Shown here piece by piece: positions 1 through 10,630 of a DNA stretch of 64,000 nt. Source of the DNA: Herminiimonas contaminans (GTDB taxonomy: Bacteria > Pseudomonadota > Gammaproteobacteria > Burkholderiales > Burkholderiaceae_D). Positions within the stretch are counted from its first letter, which is position 1. Every line of letters begins with the position of its first letter. The DNA lies in assembly GCF_015645465.1 (NCBI RefSeq), contig NZ_JADOEL010000002.1:392640-456639 (forward strand), read 5' to 3'. The notes under the pieces are model-generated. The model worked only from the letters and a program-made list of their open reading frames with translations, made no database searches and was not told where the DNA came from. A program made the position numbers and the translations under genes.

Positions 1-155
1 GTCGTTTCAAAGCGCGAAGCCGAAACAGTAACAGGCGTCAGCTTCTGTCCGGTCTCAACCTGCGCAAGGGCAGGAAAACTCAAGGTGGCGAGTGCAGAAA
101 CCAGCGCGAGTGGTTTCCATGCAGCGGTGCTGCGATGTGATGGCAGGGATTTCAT
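1..155 (-). CDS. btuB: Vitamin B12 outer-membrane receptor BtuB (N-terminal part)
   Basis: This is the first 51 codons of a TonB-dependent receptor; the gene runs off the left edge. The visible protein has a basic N-terminus, a hydrophobic core and a signal peptide ending FPALAQ, followed by an LTPVTVSASRFET stretch, which is the TonB-box region found at the mature N-terminus of BtuB-type receptors. The ATG at 155 lies downstream of a cobalamin riboswitch on the same strand, which is what points to a B12 receptor rather than a siderophore receptor. BtuB imports cobalamin across the outer membrane using TonB energy. The nearby cobT-cobS-cobC genes fit this. The barrel and plug cannot be seen here, so the symbol rests on the riboswitch and the short N-terminus. 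Confidence 0.75.
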   Translation of the reverse strand, partial: MKSLPSHRSTAAWKPLALVSALATLSFPALAQVETGQKLTPVTVSASRFET

Positions 156-179
156 GTTTACTTTATTCAATGGATAGCA

Positions 180-204
180 CCCGACCTGCCTCCCCGCGGG
201 TCGA
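180..204 (-). promoter_or_regulatory. Hairpin at the riboswitch output, before btuB
   Basis: On the minus strand CGACC and GGTCG arms enclose a GGGGAGG sequence, about 30 bases before the btuB ATG. This sits where the expression platform of the B12 riboswitch should be. Sequestering of a purine-rich stretch is an inference; the spacing to the ATG is long for a ribosome binding site. Confidence 0.4.
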
Positions 205-234
205 GTTCAACGCAAGCATGGACGCGATCATCCG

Positions 235-430
235 CATGCTTACACCTGTCCTGGCCGGTATCCGGGCTGACAAGCCTGAAGGTCCTGCCTTCCCATGCAT
301 CAAAGCACAGTGGTTTGAGGGACGCTCTGTCAGCCGAACAAGTACTTCGACTGACGCTTGTTTTACCGTTGCGGGGGCAGCACACGTTTGCCGTCGAACT
401 CAAGCATCGTGTTTCCCGTTTAACTGCAGA
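235..430 (-). promoter_or_regulatory. Cobalamin (AdoCbl) riboswitch
   Basis: Read on the minus strand, this leader holds the hallmark blocks in the right order: GCTGCCCCCGCAACGGTAA near 364-382, then the B12-box elements CCACTG and GGGAAGGC near 290-313, then GTCAGCCCGGATACCGGCC near 255-275. These match the conserved core of Rfam-type cobalamin riboswitches. It lies 80 bases before the btuB start on the same strand, so binding of adenosylcobalamin should reduce receptor synthesis. The outer boundaries are approximate because the P1 helix was not folded. Confidence 0.93.
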
Positions 431-604
431 CATGGACATGTCCGCGGGCACCAAAACTGCGCCATTGTACGGCTGGGGCCATTTATCAGCAAATTCGCAG
501 TAATTTAACGACAAATTAACGACTTTTGGCCAGCTCACGCGGAACGCCACCCGGCAAGGGCTCTGGTCTATAATCCACGCTTCGCTGCAATCTCACACCT
601 ACGC

Positions 605-1396
605 ATGTTTACTCCCGAACAAGTGCAAATCATCACCACACAACTGGCGCGCAAGCAGGACCGCACGCAATTGGTGGATCTGGATGGCACTCCGGTTATC
701 GTCAAGCGACTGGAAGCACCGCTCAAGCACTGGGGTTATCCGGTACTGAATACGCTGGCGCGCCTGCTCGGCCAGCCCATGTTGCGCGCAGTACCGGCAC
801 CGGGTGGCAGTGAAGCACAGGCAATCGAGGTGGCCCGTTTGCGTGCATTGGCTGCGGCAGGCGTGTCTGTGCCTGAAGTGCTGCATGTGACACCGGAATG
901 GTTTGCCCTGTCTTTCCTCGGCGCACATTCAGTCGATCAGCTGCTGCGCCAGCAGCCACAAAAAGCAGAGGAATACTGGAAGAACGGCTTGCAAGCTATC
1001 CTTGAGTTGCATCGCCTCGGCCAGACTGCCAGCCAATGTTTTGCACGCAATATGATTGCGCATGAAGGCAAGATCAGCTTTATCGATTTTGAAGATGATC
1101 CGAGCAAGGTGATGCCGCTGGCGGCAGCACAAGCGCGCGACTGGTTACTCTACCTGCATTCAACCGCCTACATCCTGCATATGGACAGGCAAATGATCGC
1201 GCAGACTTACCTCGATTATTTATTGCAGGATGATGTCGCTGTACAGCGTGAAGTGAGACGTGCAGCAAGTGCTTTCAGCTGGTTGCGTATCCTGCCTAAA
1301 GAGCGCAAGCCATGGGGACGTGATGTAGTTTCGGTGCAGGCGGCAGCACAGGTGCTGCATATCGTCGTGAAGCTGATGCGCCAGCAATCACGCTAA
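605..1396 (+). CDS. Kinase-fold protein of unknown substrate
   Basis: A 263-residue protein that looks like a small, divergent protein-kinase-like or lipopolysaccharide-kinase-like fold. It has a VIVKRLE strand near residue 30 that could carry the nucleotide-binding lysine, and a CFARNMI...FIDFEDDP segment near residues 145-170 that resembles a catalytic loop followed by a DFG-like metal-binding motif (here DFE). The usual HxD is not intact. No signal peptide or membrane helix is present, so it is probably cytoplasmic. A TATAAT hexamer at 569-574 could be its -10 box; no clear -35 or ribosome site was found. It converges with cobC, with only 8 bases between the two stops. The family call is by motif only and the substrate is unknown. 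Confidence 0.65.
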   Translation: MFTPEQVQIITTQLARKQDRTQLVDLDGTPVIVKRLEAPLKHWGYPVLNTLARLLGQPMLRAVPAPGGSEAQAIEVARLRALAAAGVSVPEVLHVTPEWFALSFLGAHSVDQLLRQQPQKAEEYWKNGLQAILELHRLGQTASQCFARNMIAHEGKISFIDFEDDPSKVMPLAAAQARDWLLYLHSTAYILHMDRQMIAQTYLDYLLQDDVAVQREVRRAASAFSWLRILPKERKPWGRDVVSVQAAAQVLHIVVKLMRQQSR

Positions 1397-1404
1397 TAAT
1401 CAGA

Positions 1405-1959
1405 CTAACAATCGACAACCAGTAATTCTCCGTAGCGTATCTTGTGTGGCTTCTGCGCCGCATATAAAGCCATTTCCGGCACCGACAAACCATGTTCACA
1501 GGCCGCCAGCAAGCGGATGATGCCTGCGTGGCAAATCACAATTGCATGCTCGATTTGCAGTTCAGTCAGCTCGTCACGGAATGCGCGTACCCGGTGCGCG
1601 ACTTGCATCACACTTTCACCGCCACCAGGCTGATACTCAACCATATCCTGGCTCCACGCATCGATAGCGGTACGCGGAATGTCGTCCCAGGTACGCATTT
1701 CCCAATCACCGAAATGCATTTCGGCCAGCCGCTCATCGTAGGTCGGTTTGGCACAGCCCAGCGTTTGCGCCAGGCTTTCTGATAAATCCATGCAACGGCG
1801 CAAAGGGCTGGAAAACACTTGTGCATTCTTCGGCAAAACCGGCAACAAGGAGGCATGTGCCGAGGCCAGCTCTTCCGCGGCAACAGCCAGATCAGTACGG
1901 CCATAGCAAGTATTGGCAGCAACAATGGGGCGTGGATGGCGGACGAGATAGAGATGCAT
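1405..1959 (-). CDS. cobC: Alpha-ribazole phosphatase, histidine phosphatase family
   Basis: A 184-residue member of the histidine phosphatase (phosphoglycerate mutase) superfamily. The phospho-accepting RHP motif lies at the N-terminus in LYLVRHPRP, with CYGRTDL close behind, a second histidine in the C-terminal VICHAGIIR, and an acidic EMHFGDWE block in between, the usual layout for CobC. It would dephosphorylate alpha-ribazole-5'-phosphate or adenosylcobalamin-5'-phosphate in late B12 assembly. The ATG at 1959 is chosen because a GAGGAG ribosome site lies just before it, overlapping the cobS stop; an upstream TTG would place the start inside cobS. It is the last gene of cobT-cobS-cobC. Confidence 0.88.
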   Translation of the reverse strand: MHLYLVRHPRPIVAANTCYGRTDLAVAAEELASAHASLLPVLPKNAQVFSSPLRRCMDLSESLAQTLGCAKPTYDERLAEMHFGDWEMRTWDDIPRTAIDAWSQDMVEYQPGGGESVMQVAHRVRAFRDELTELQIEHAIVICHAGIIRLLAACEHGLSVPEMALYAAQKPHKIRYGELLVVDC

Positions 1960-1967
1960 GGCACTCC

Positions 1968-2780
1968 TCAATGGGTAATGACGGTCAATACTCCAAGATA
2001 AAATGCGACTTCACTTACTTGCTGAACGGCACCAAGAGTGTCTCCGGTATAACCTGCAATACGGCGCTGGAACATGCGCGCCAGCCAGAATGCGGCGAGC
2101 GCGGCAAACAATATCCCGCATGCAACGCCAGATACAGGGAGTAAACCGGTGAGGCAGAGCAATGCAATCGGCAACAAGGTGGTACCGGCAGCGATGCCGA
2201 ACTCCTGGTTAGACATCTCTTGCGCAATTGGTTTCGCTTTCCCGTTTTCTTTTGCGTATTCCATGCGCCACACTAGGCTGATCGCCGCCAGACGCGACAA
2301 CGGATGCGCAATCAGCAAGACGGACACCACCGCCGGTGATGGCAAACTGGAAAGTGCCATCCACTTCAGTGCCAGCATTAAACCGATACCAATCGCACCG
2401 TAAGCGCCTATGCGTGAATCCTTCATGATCTCCAGCGCACGCTCCGGCGTACTGCCACCACCCAGGCCGTCGCAGGTGTCAGCAAAACCATCTTCATGAA
2501 ATGCACCGGTCAGGTAAATCCCGGCGATGGTCGACAAGAGCACAGCGATAGACTGCGTCCACAGCAAAGACGCAACGATATAGACGACGATAGTCGCCAA
2601 TGCCACCACGATGCCGACGGCAGGAAAGTAGCGCGACGCGTGTTGCAGCCATTGCGCATCAAACCCTACCCAGCGCGGCACCGGGATGCGCGTAAAGAAT
2701 TGCAAGGCAACAAAGAACAGCCTCAACTGGTGCAGGCAACGTGCGGAGAAACTGCGGTGCGGGACGATCTCTGTTTCCAT
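1968..2780 (-). CDS. cobS: Adenosylcobinamide-GDP ribazoletransferase (cobalamin synthase)
   Basis: A 270-residue polytopic inner-membrane protein. It joins adenosylcobinamide-GDP with alpha-ribazole (or its phosphate) in the nucleotide loop pathway. Family marks include FFTRIPVPRWVGF near residue 30, the GAFHEDGFADTCDGLGGG motif near residue 95, which carries the metal-binding acidic residues, and the DSRIGAYGAIG segment after it. Several hydrophobic helices follow. Length is typical. It lies 23 bases after cobT and overlaps the cobC ribosome site, so the three genes look co-transcribed and possibly coupled. Confidence 0.95.
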   Translation of the reverse strand: METEIVPHRSFSARCLHQLRLFFVALQFFTRIPVPRWVGFDAQWLQHASRYFPAVGIVVALATIVVYIVASLLWTQSIAVLLSTIAGIYLTGAFHEDGFADTCDGLGGGSTPERALEIMKDSRIGAYGAIGIGLMLALKWMALSSLPSPAVVSVLLIAHPLSRLAAISLVWRMEYAKENGKAKPIAQEMSNQEFGIAAGTTLLPIALLCLTGLLPVSGVACGILFAALAAFWLARMFQRRIAGYTGDTLGAVQQVSEVAFYLGVLTVITH

Positions 2781-2803
2781 AATGTGCTGATATTTTTATA
2801 GCT

Positions 2804-3841
2804 TTAAGCGTTTTGTTGACTGACGTCCGCAGATTCAAAAGTTGCCATTTCGCGCAGGAAGTTGACGGCTGCATGCAACATCGGCAAAGCCAGCACGCTG
2901 CCAGTGCCCTCACCCAGGCGCAAACCCATATGCAATACCGGACGACCGCCGAGGTGATTGATCATCTGCCGATGTCCGTGCTCATCCGAGCAATGCGCAA
3001 ATACGCAGTAATCGAGGATCGCAGGCTCCATCCGTGCAGCCACCATCAGCGCACTGGTGATGATAAAACCATCTATCAGCAAGACCATGCGACGCTCCGC
3101 CGCAGCCAGCATGGCGCCAACTATCATGGCAATTTCAAAGCCGCCAAAAGTAGCAAGTATGTCCAGTGGTGCATTTTGCGCAACGACGGCGGCATGATGC
3201 GCCACCGCATCCTGCACCACCTTTTGTTTATGCAATATGCCTTCGTGCGCCAGACCGGTACCCGCGCCTACGCATTCCGCGGCAGGCAATTTAGTCATCG
3301 CATGCATGATGGCAGCGGCCGACGTGGTGTTACCTATGCCCATTTCACCGAAGCCGAGTACATTGCCCTTGATTCCAGCCACCAGCTCGCGCCCGGCCTG
3401 TAGCGCTTGCGCACATTGCTCCGTGCTCATCGCTGCTTCCTGCGCAAAGTTGCGTGTACCGTAAGCCACTTTGCGATCGAGCAAACCATCACGCGCACCA
3501 AAATCATGGTTCACGCCTGCATCCACTATATGCAGCGCACAGTGATTCTGCCGTGCAAAAACGTTAATCGCAGCGCCGCCTGCCAGGAAGTTCTCCACCA
3601 TCTGCCAGGTGACGCTCTGCGGGTAGGCCGAAACGTTCTCAGCCACGATGCCGTGGTCAGCGGCAAAAACGATCAGCGCCGGGGCTATGATCTGCGGCTG
3701 CGTGGTTTGCTGGATCAGGCCGATCTGGCGCGCCAGCTTCTCCAGCATGCCGAGGCTGCCCAGCGGTTTGGTTTTGTTATTGATGGCCGCCGCCAATGCA
3801 GCGGATAAAGCGGTGTTCTCGGTAGAAGCAAGTGTAGTCAT
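2804..3841 (-). CDS. cobT: Nicotinate-nucleotide--dimethylbenzimidazole phosphoribosyltransferase
   Basis: A 345-residue soluble enzyme that makes alpha-ribazole-5'-phosphate from nicotinate mononucleotide and dimethylbenzimidazole, feeding CobS and CobC. Recognisable blocks are NNKTKPLGSLGMLE near residue 21, FAADHGIVAENVSAYPQ near residue 58, GEMGIGNTTSAAA in the middle, GFIITSALMVAA, and a C-terminal GMRLGEGTGSVLALP-like block (here GLRLGEGTGS) with the catalytic glutamate. Length matches the family. It is the first gene of the cobT-cobS-cobC unit. No B12 riboswitch is evident in its own 5' region, unlike btuB. Confidence 0.96.
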   Translation of the reverse strand: MTTLASTENTALSAALAAAINNKTKPLGSLGMLEKLARQIGLIQQTTQPQIIAPALIVFAADHGIVAENVSAYPQSVTWQMVENFLAGGAAINVFARQNHCALHIVDAGVNHDFGARDGLLDRKVAYGTRNFAQEAAMSTEQCAQALQAGRELVAGIKGNVLGFGEMGIGNTTSAAAIMHAMTKLPAAECVGAGTGLAHEGILHKQKVVQDAVAHHAAVVAQNAPLDILATFGGFEIAMIVGAMLAAAERRMVLLIDGFIITSALMVAARMEPAILDYCVFAHCSDEHGHRQMINHLGGRPVLHMGLRLGEGTGSVLALPMLHAAVNFLREMATFESADVSQQNA

Positions 3842-4374
3842 GTCGGATGTACAAATCGGGTGTGCCAGCAGACTGCGTGCGTAGGGGTGAATAACGCGTC
3901 AAGCTCGCGAAACGCTAATAGCTTGACAACAATCTGCAGCATAATTGGCTCGCACCCAGGCCTGCTGGTCATACCGCAATTGCCGGGCGCGTAAAAAGTG
4001 CTTGCAGTGTAGGCGTGTGCTTACGCTGCGTCAAACCACATCCGCTGCAAGCGCCCCGCGGCCATTTCCTATGACAGGCAGCCTGACCGTTTAGCATGAC
4101 AGACGACCATGACCAGCCGGTTACAGAAAAACAATGTAAATCCGGGCCGTGTAACAATATTTTGCAAGTGTTGCCAACAGCCGCCAACTTCGAGTGATTT
4201 ACTATGCGCCCCTCTCAAATCTGGGTATTATTGCCTTGGATCAACGCGCAAATTGCGCGTACCGAAATCCATAGTCTGCCGGGTCTTTAGCACCCCGAGC
4301 GGGTGCTGCGCCTTATTCGAGCGCATCGCGACCGGCATCGATATAAATGGATAACAGACAGGGAAAGGTATTAC
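3842..4374. other. Intergenic region between divergent cobT and cheZ
   Basis: No convincing gene lies in these 533 bases. Two short inverted repeats stand out near the cheZ side: ACGCGCAA-A-TTGCGCGT at 4244-4260 and GCACCC-N5-GGGTGC at 4290-4306. Neither is followed by a T-run, so they are not typical terminators; they could be operators or leader structure. The promoters of both genes should lie here but were not pinned down. No sigma-28-like flagellar promoter was seen before cheZ. Confidence 0.5.
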
Positions 4375-5169
4375 ATGAGCGGCGATTTAGATGAGTTTGA
4401 TGCATTGTTTGAAGAGATTTCTGCGCAACGAGCGGAAACGATAGCTGCGCCTGCTGCAGCAGCACCTGCCGCTCCGGCCACACCTGCTCCAAGCTCTGCC
4501 CCTGCAGCCGCAGCGCCAGCCGCCGCCATCGCATCGACTTCTGATGCGACCAACGATGAAGACGGCAGCGAAAAGCCCATGTACGAACGCCTGGGTGGCA
4601 TCGTCCGCCTGCTGCACGATTCATTGCGTGAACTCGGCTACGACCGTTCGCTGTCTGATGTTGCCTCACAGATCACCGACGCCCAAGGCCGCCTCGAATA
4701 CGTCGCGACACTGACAGAGCAAGCAGCCAACAAAGTCCTGAACGCGATCGACGTCGGCATGCCAGAACAGGATGCCCTGTCCAAAAGCGCCAAGGATATG
4801 GATGCACGCTGGGCGCAGCTATTTGACGGCAAGCTCAGCGTCGATGAATTCAAGACACTGGCCCATGATTCACGCCAGTTTGCAGGCAAGGTCACTGAAG
4901 TGACCGAAGCAGAAAAAGCCCGCCTGCTGGAAATCATGATGGCGCAAGACTTCCAGGACATAACCGGCCAACTGATCAAGAAAATCGTCGCCATCACGCA
5001 CAAGGCTGAGAGCGAACTGGCGCAACTGCTGCGCGACAACGCCCCCGCTGAAGTCAAAGCCGCCCATCCGGAAAACAAACCGGCCGAACTCATGAATGGT
5101 CCATCTGCGCCGACGATCGCAATGGTGCAGGATGATGTCGATAGCCTACTTGCCGATCTGGGGTTCTGA
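4375..5169 (+). CDS. cheZ: Chemotaxis protein phosphatase CheZ
   Basis: A 264-residue CheZ that would dephosphorylate CheY-P. After an Ala/Pro-rich N-terminal linker (residues 25-55) comes the long helical hairpin. The catalytic segment MAQDFQDITGQLIKK includes Asp195 and Gln199, which correspond to Asp143 and Gln147 of E. coli CheZ. The C-terminus DDVDSLLADLGF matches the CheY-binding tail. The ATG at 4375 has a GGAAAGG site just upstream; the frame is open further upstream but has no support there. The stop overlaps the start of cheA by one base (TGATG). No cheY, cheW, cheR, cheB or flagellar gene is nearby. The Ala/Pro-rich N-terminal extension is not part of the E. coli protein. Confidence 0.93.
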   Translation: MSGDLDEFDALFEEISAQRAETIAAPAAAAPAAPATPAPSSAPAAAAPAAAIASTSDATNDEDGSEKPMYERLGGIVRLLHDSLRELGYDRSLSDVASQITDAQGRLEYVATLTEQAANKVLNAIDVGMPEQDALSKSAKDMDARWAQLFDGKLSVDEFKTLAHDSRQFAGKVTEVTEAEKARLLEIMMAQDFQDITGQLIKKIVAITHKAESELAQLLRDNAPAEVKAAHPENKPAELMNGPSAPTIAMVQDDVDSLLADLGF

Positions 5170-7010
5170 TGGATGACATGCTCAAGGATTTCGTCGTTGA
5201 GGCGCTGGAACTGGCGACGAATGTAGAAGAGCACCTGCTTACACTGGAGCGTAATCCAGGTGACCTCAATACACTGAACGCGGTTTTCCGCTCCTTCCAC
5301 ACCATCAAGGGTGGTGCCGGTTTCATGAACCTGCCCGCCATGGTCTCGGCCTGCCATCTGACGGAAAACCTGTTCGATGCGCTACGTACCGGACAAGTCC
5401 CAGTGACGCCTATCGCGATCGAAGCAGCGCTGCAAGCCAGCGGCTTTGTCGCCGATCAGCTGGATGAACTGGCCAATGGCGCACAACCGGAAAGCCTGTC
5501 GGCAATGCCTGCCTCGCTGGAAGATATCCTGACCAGTGCGATTGAAGGCAAAACCGAAGCCCCCGCTGCCGCTCCAGCAGTTGCAGCCGCAGCGGTCACA
5601 TCCGTAACAGCCGTCAGCACCGTCGGTGACGACGGCCTGGACTGGAATGCCTTATACCTCGCGGTAGTCCCTGCCGGTACTGTGCCCGAACTGACAGTAG
5701 CCAGCGTTGCACCGACAGTAACAGCTGAAGCGGCCCCGGCAGCCGCTGCTGCCAAACCTGCGGAAGCCAATAAACCGTGGGATGGTGTAGACCGTCGTGG
5801 CGGTGGCGACAAACAAGGTGGCGCACTGAAGGAAGACAGCATCCGTGTTGACGCCGTCAAGCTGGATACCCTGCTCGAAGTGGCCGGTGAATCGGTACAG
5901 GCAGCAAATCAAGCCAGCGTCTTGCTGGAAAAACTGGCGCAGTTCCCGGTTGAAGGACATGCTGCCACCCTGATGGCAGCGCTGGCCGAAACCCTGAACC
6001 GCGCGTCGCGTTACTCCACCGAATTGCAACGCGCGACGTTGGCAACACGCATGCAGCCTGTCGGCAAGCTGTTCCAGAAATTCCCGCGCCTGGTACGTGA
6101 ACTGGCGAAGGACCTGGGCAAGGATGTCGAGTTGCAAATCGAAGGCGCAGAAACAGAAGTCGACCGTGTCGTGGTCGACAGCCTGTACGATCCTTTGGTG
6201 CACATGCTGCGCAACTCGCTGGACCACGGCATCGAAGAAGCAGCAGTCCGTGCCAAATCCGGCAAGCCTGCGAAATCGACCATCCTGCTGAAAGCTTGGC
6301 AGGAAGCCAGCAGCGTCATGATTGAATTGTCTGACGATGGCAAAGGCATGGATGGCCAACAACTGCGCGCCAAGGCGATCTCCAAAGGCCTGATCTCGGA
6401 TAACGCCGCGCAGACCCAGGAAGAGATGCTGCAACTGGTCTTCCTGCCGGGTTTCTCGACCAAGGAAGTGGCGAACAGCGTGTCCGGTCGTGGCGTCGGT
6501 ATGGACGTGGTGAAAACCGCCGTTGAGAAACATCGCGGTGCGATCACGATTGACTCGGTACTCGGCTCCGGCACCCGCTTCTCGATCCGCCTGCCGATTG
6601 AACTGTCCATCGTTCCTACCATGCTGGTCCGTAGTTCGGATGCGGCGCTGGCACTGCCGATGGCGGTGGTACAGCGTGTGGTCGAATTACCGGAAGAGTT
6701 CGAACAAGTCGGTGGCGCACCAGTGCTACGTGACCAGGGTCGTCCATTGCCGGTGCGTTCGCTGGCTGGTGCCCTCGCCTATGAAGTCGGTGTGGAAAAA
6801 GTCGGCATCGTGATCGCCGCACCGCAACCCTACATACTATCGGTAGGCATGGTCGAAGGTACGGCTGACCTGGTCATCAAACCGATGACCGCGATTACCG
6901 TCCCTGGCATTGCCGGTACTGCGCGTTCAGCGGAAGGCGAACTGGTGCTGGTGGTCGGCCTCTCCTTCCTGCTGGATGGTTGTCGCTCTACACCGCGACT
7001 GGCTGCGTAA
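5169..7010 (+). CDS. cheA: CheA-type chemotaxis histidine kinase lacking a P2 domain
   Basis: A 613-residue cytoplasmic histidine kinase. An Hpt (P1) domain spans about residues 1-105 with the phospho-accepting His44 in SFHTIKGGAGFM. A long Ala/Val-rich linker follows (about 125-220) where a CheY-binding P2 domain would normally be, and nothing in it looks like P2. Then come the P3 dimerisation segment (IRVDAVKLDTLLEVAGE), an HATPase with HMLRNSLDHGIE, SDDGKGMDG and GRGVGMDVV boxes, and a C-terminal CheW-like P5 domain (from about PTMLVRSSD). It is translationally coupled to cheZ. CheA phosphorylates CheY-type regulators; the partner is not encoded here. An inverted-repeat terminator follows at 7041. 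Confidence 0.88.
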   Translation: MDDMLKDFVVEALELATNVEEHLLTLERNPGDLNTLNAVFRSFHTIKGGAGFMNLPAMVSACHLTENLFDALRTGQVPVTPIAIEAALQASGFVADQLDELANGAQPESLSAMPASLEDILTSAIEGKTEAPAAAPAVAAAAVTSVTAVSTVGDDGLDWNALYLAVVPAGTVPELTVASVAPTVTAEAAPAAAAAKPAEANKPWDGVDRRGGGDKQGGALKEDSIRVDAVKLDTLLEVAGESVQAANQASVLLEKLAQFPVEGHAATLMAALAETLNRASRYSTELQRATLATRMQPVGKLFQKFPRLVRELAKDLGKDVELQIEGAETEVDRVVVDSLYDPLVHMLRNSLDHGIEEAAVRAKSGKPAKSTILLKAWQEASSVMIELSDDGKGMDGQQLRAKAISKGLISDNAAQTQEEMLQLVFLPGFSTKEVANSVSGRGVGMDVVKTAVEKHRGAITIDSVLGSGTRFSIRLPIELSIVPTMLVRSSDAALALPMAVVQRVVELPEEFEQVGGAPVLRDQGRPLPVRSLAGALAYEVGVEKVGIVIAAPQPYILSVGMVEGTADLVIKPMTAITVPGIAGTARSAEGELVLVVGLSFLLDGCRSTPRLAA

Positions 7011-7040
7011 TAAAGTAAATACAAAGTAGATACGCAAAAA

Positions 7041-7066
7041 AGGGATGCACATGTGCATCCCTTTTT
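7041..7066. terminator. Bidirectional Rho-independent terminator
   Basis: AGGGATGCAC-AT-GTGCATCCCT is a perfect 10-bp stem, preceded by A's and followed by TTTT. It lies between the convergent cheA and asdA genes and can serve both. Confidence 0.9.
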
Positions 7067-7088
7067 ATTTAAGCCGCGCTGTTAAGAC

Positions 7089-8759
<1,671 letters not shown>

Positions 8760-8821
8760 TTATCAAAGATGAGAAGCCCTCTGTTAGCGGCCTCGAAACA
8801 GTCCGAATGTGAAAGAAACGA

Positions 8822-10510
8822 TCAAACCAAAGCCACGATCAGCGGCCCAAGCAAAGTCAGGAATACATTCGCCAGCGCATAAGTGATAGCGAAAGGAACG
8901 GTAGGGATAGAGTTTTCGGCCTTGTCCAGCACTTCACCGAAGGCCGGGTTGGCGCTGCGCGAACCGCTCAGTGCACCAGCGAAGATAGCGGTATTGTCAT
9001 AACGCAGCACATACTTGCCGATCAGCATGGTCAGGATCAACGGCAGGATAGTCACCACGACACCGACGCCAAAGATAGTGAAGCCATGTTCCTTGACGGT
9101 CTGCACCGCCTGCAGGCCGGAAGACAAACCGACCACCACAACAAAACCGGCCAGACCCAGGTCTTTCAGGATCTGCACCGCACCGCTAGGCATCGCACCA
9201 AAGGTTTGACGCTTGGCGCGGTACCAGCCGAACAGCAGACCCGACAACAACGCACCACCACCGCTGCCCAGCGTCAATGGAATCGAACCTATCTTCGCCG
9301 TCAGCATGCCGACCAGCAAACCGACGACCAGACCGGCACCCATATACACGAAGTCAGTTTTCACACTAGGCACGATCACATAACCAACCAGCGCAGCGAT
9401 GCGTTTCACATCCTGCTCGGAACCATAGATCGTGATCACGTCACCGAGCTGCACCACGGTTTCCGGCAGCATAGGCAAGACCTGCCCCATGCGCGTGATT
9501 TGCAGCACATAGATACCGTGACTGACGCTGTGTGAAGTCTGGCTACGGATTTCACCGACGGTCTTGTTGTGATATTCCTTATTGGTGAGTACGAGTTCCT
9601 TGCGCTGCATGGTGAGTTCCATGCCTTCGACCGCATACAGTTCACGGCCCAGTTGTGCGGCGACGCCGACCATCGCTTCACGCCGTCCGACGACCAGCAC
9701 GATGTCGCCGGTTTCCAGTGCCAGTTGCGGTGTGACCTCTATGATCTGGCCCTGACGCTTGATGCGTTCGATGGTGATGGAGACTTGCGGATTGGCGGTT
9801 TCTATTTCACGCACAGTTTGTTTGTTACCTTGCGCAATCTGATAAATCCGTCCGACCAGATCAGGTGCAGCCGCCTGTTGTCCCGGTCCTAGCACTTGCA
9901 CACCGGCTTGCATCGCTGCTTCTGCCTTTACCGCATCTTCCTTGATGGTGCGTCCCATCAACTTGGGCAGGATGTTCACGCAGACGATAATCGCGCCGAA
10001 GGAACCAAACACATAAGTCACCGCATAACCGACTGCGACATTACCCTGCAGTCGCGTGACCTCTTCTGCCGCCAGTCCCAGCTTGGCGATCGCATCACCG
10101 GCAGTGCCGATAATCGCCGACTGTGTCAGCCCGCCCGCAGCCACGCCTGCAGCCAGTCCTTTGTCCAGACCGAAGAGCTTGGCCATGACAACAACTGTAA
10201 TCAGGCCGGTAATTGCCAGCACTGCAGCCAGGATGATTTCACGTATCGATTGCTTGCCCAGTGAATTGAAGAACTGCGGTCCGCTTTCATAGCCGACCGC
10301 ATAAATGAATAAGGCAAACAGTACGGCCTTGACGCCGGGATCAACCTGCACCCCCACCTGGCTCACGACGACCGCCACCAGCAACGAACCGGCAACGCCG
10401 CCCAGCTGAAACTTGCCAAACTTGATCTTGCCTATGTAATAGCCCAGCGCCAACGACAGGAACAGGGCTATCTCGGGAGATTTTTTAAATAACTCGTGTA
10501 ACCATTCCAT
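8822..10510 (-). CDS. aspT: Aspartate:alanine antiporter AspT
   Basis: A 562-residue inner-membrane carrier of the AspT/YidE/YbjL family. Two hydrophobic halves, each with several helices and GG-rich loops (GGVAGSLL near the start, GSGGGALLSGLLFG in the second half), flank a soluble middle region (about residues 190-370) holding two RCK_C-like (TrkA-C) domains. It should bring in aspartate and export alanine. The start is set at the ATG at 10510 because AAAGGTG lies 6-7 bases upstream; a GTG three codons earlier overlaps that site. It lies 74 bases upstream of asdA and about 120 bases downstream of the paralogous antiporter, so an operon is likely. Confidence 0.9.
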   Translation of the reverse strand: MEWLHELFKKSPEIALFLSLALGYYIGKIKFGKFQLGGVAGSLLVAVVVSQVGVQVDPGVKAVLFALFIYAVGYESGPQFFNSLGKQSIREIILAAVLAITGLITVVVMAKLFGLDKGLAAGVAAGGLTQSAIIGTAGDAIAKLGLAAEEVTRLQGNVAVGYAVTYVFGSFGAIIVCVNILPKLMGRTIKEDAVKAEAAMQAGVQVLGPGQQAAAPDLVGRIYQIAQGNKQTVREIETANPQVSITIERIKRQGQIIEVTPQLALETGDIVLVVGRREAMVGVAAQLGRELYAVEGMELTMQRKELVLTNKEYHNKTVGEIRSQTSHSVSHGIYVLQITRMGQVLPMLPETVVQLGDVITIYGSEQDVKRIAALVGYVIVPSVKTDFVYMGAGLVVGLLVGMLTAKIGSIPLTLGSGGGALLSGLLFGWYRAKRQTFGAMPSGAVQILKDLGLAGFVVVVGLSSGLQAVQTVKEHGFTIFGVGVVVTILPLILTMLIGKYVLRYDNTAIFAGALSGSRSANPAFGEVLDKAENSIPTVPFAITYALANVFLTLLGPLIVALV

Positions 10511-10630
10511 AGCAATCACCTTTGTGAAAATTTAAATTGCGTTTCCTAAATTGCGTTATGTATCGGATACTCGTCTCGGCCAAATCAAGTCGGCTTGTTT
10601 GCACTTATTGTTTACTCATACAGCTCTCAC

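Noticed and set aside
502..523. Direct repeat AAATTAACGAC-like units between btuB and the kinase-fold gene.
   Set aside because: Two short copies only, in AT-rich promoter DNA; not enough to call an operator.
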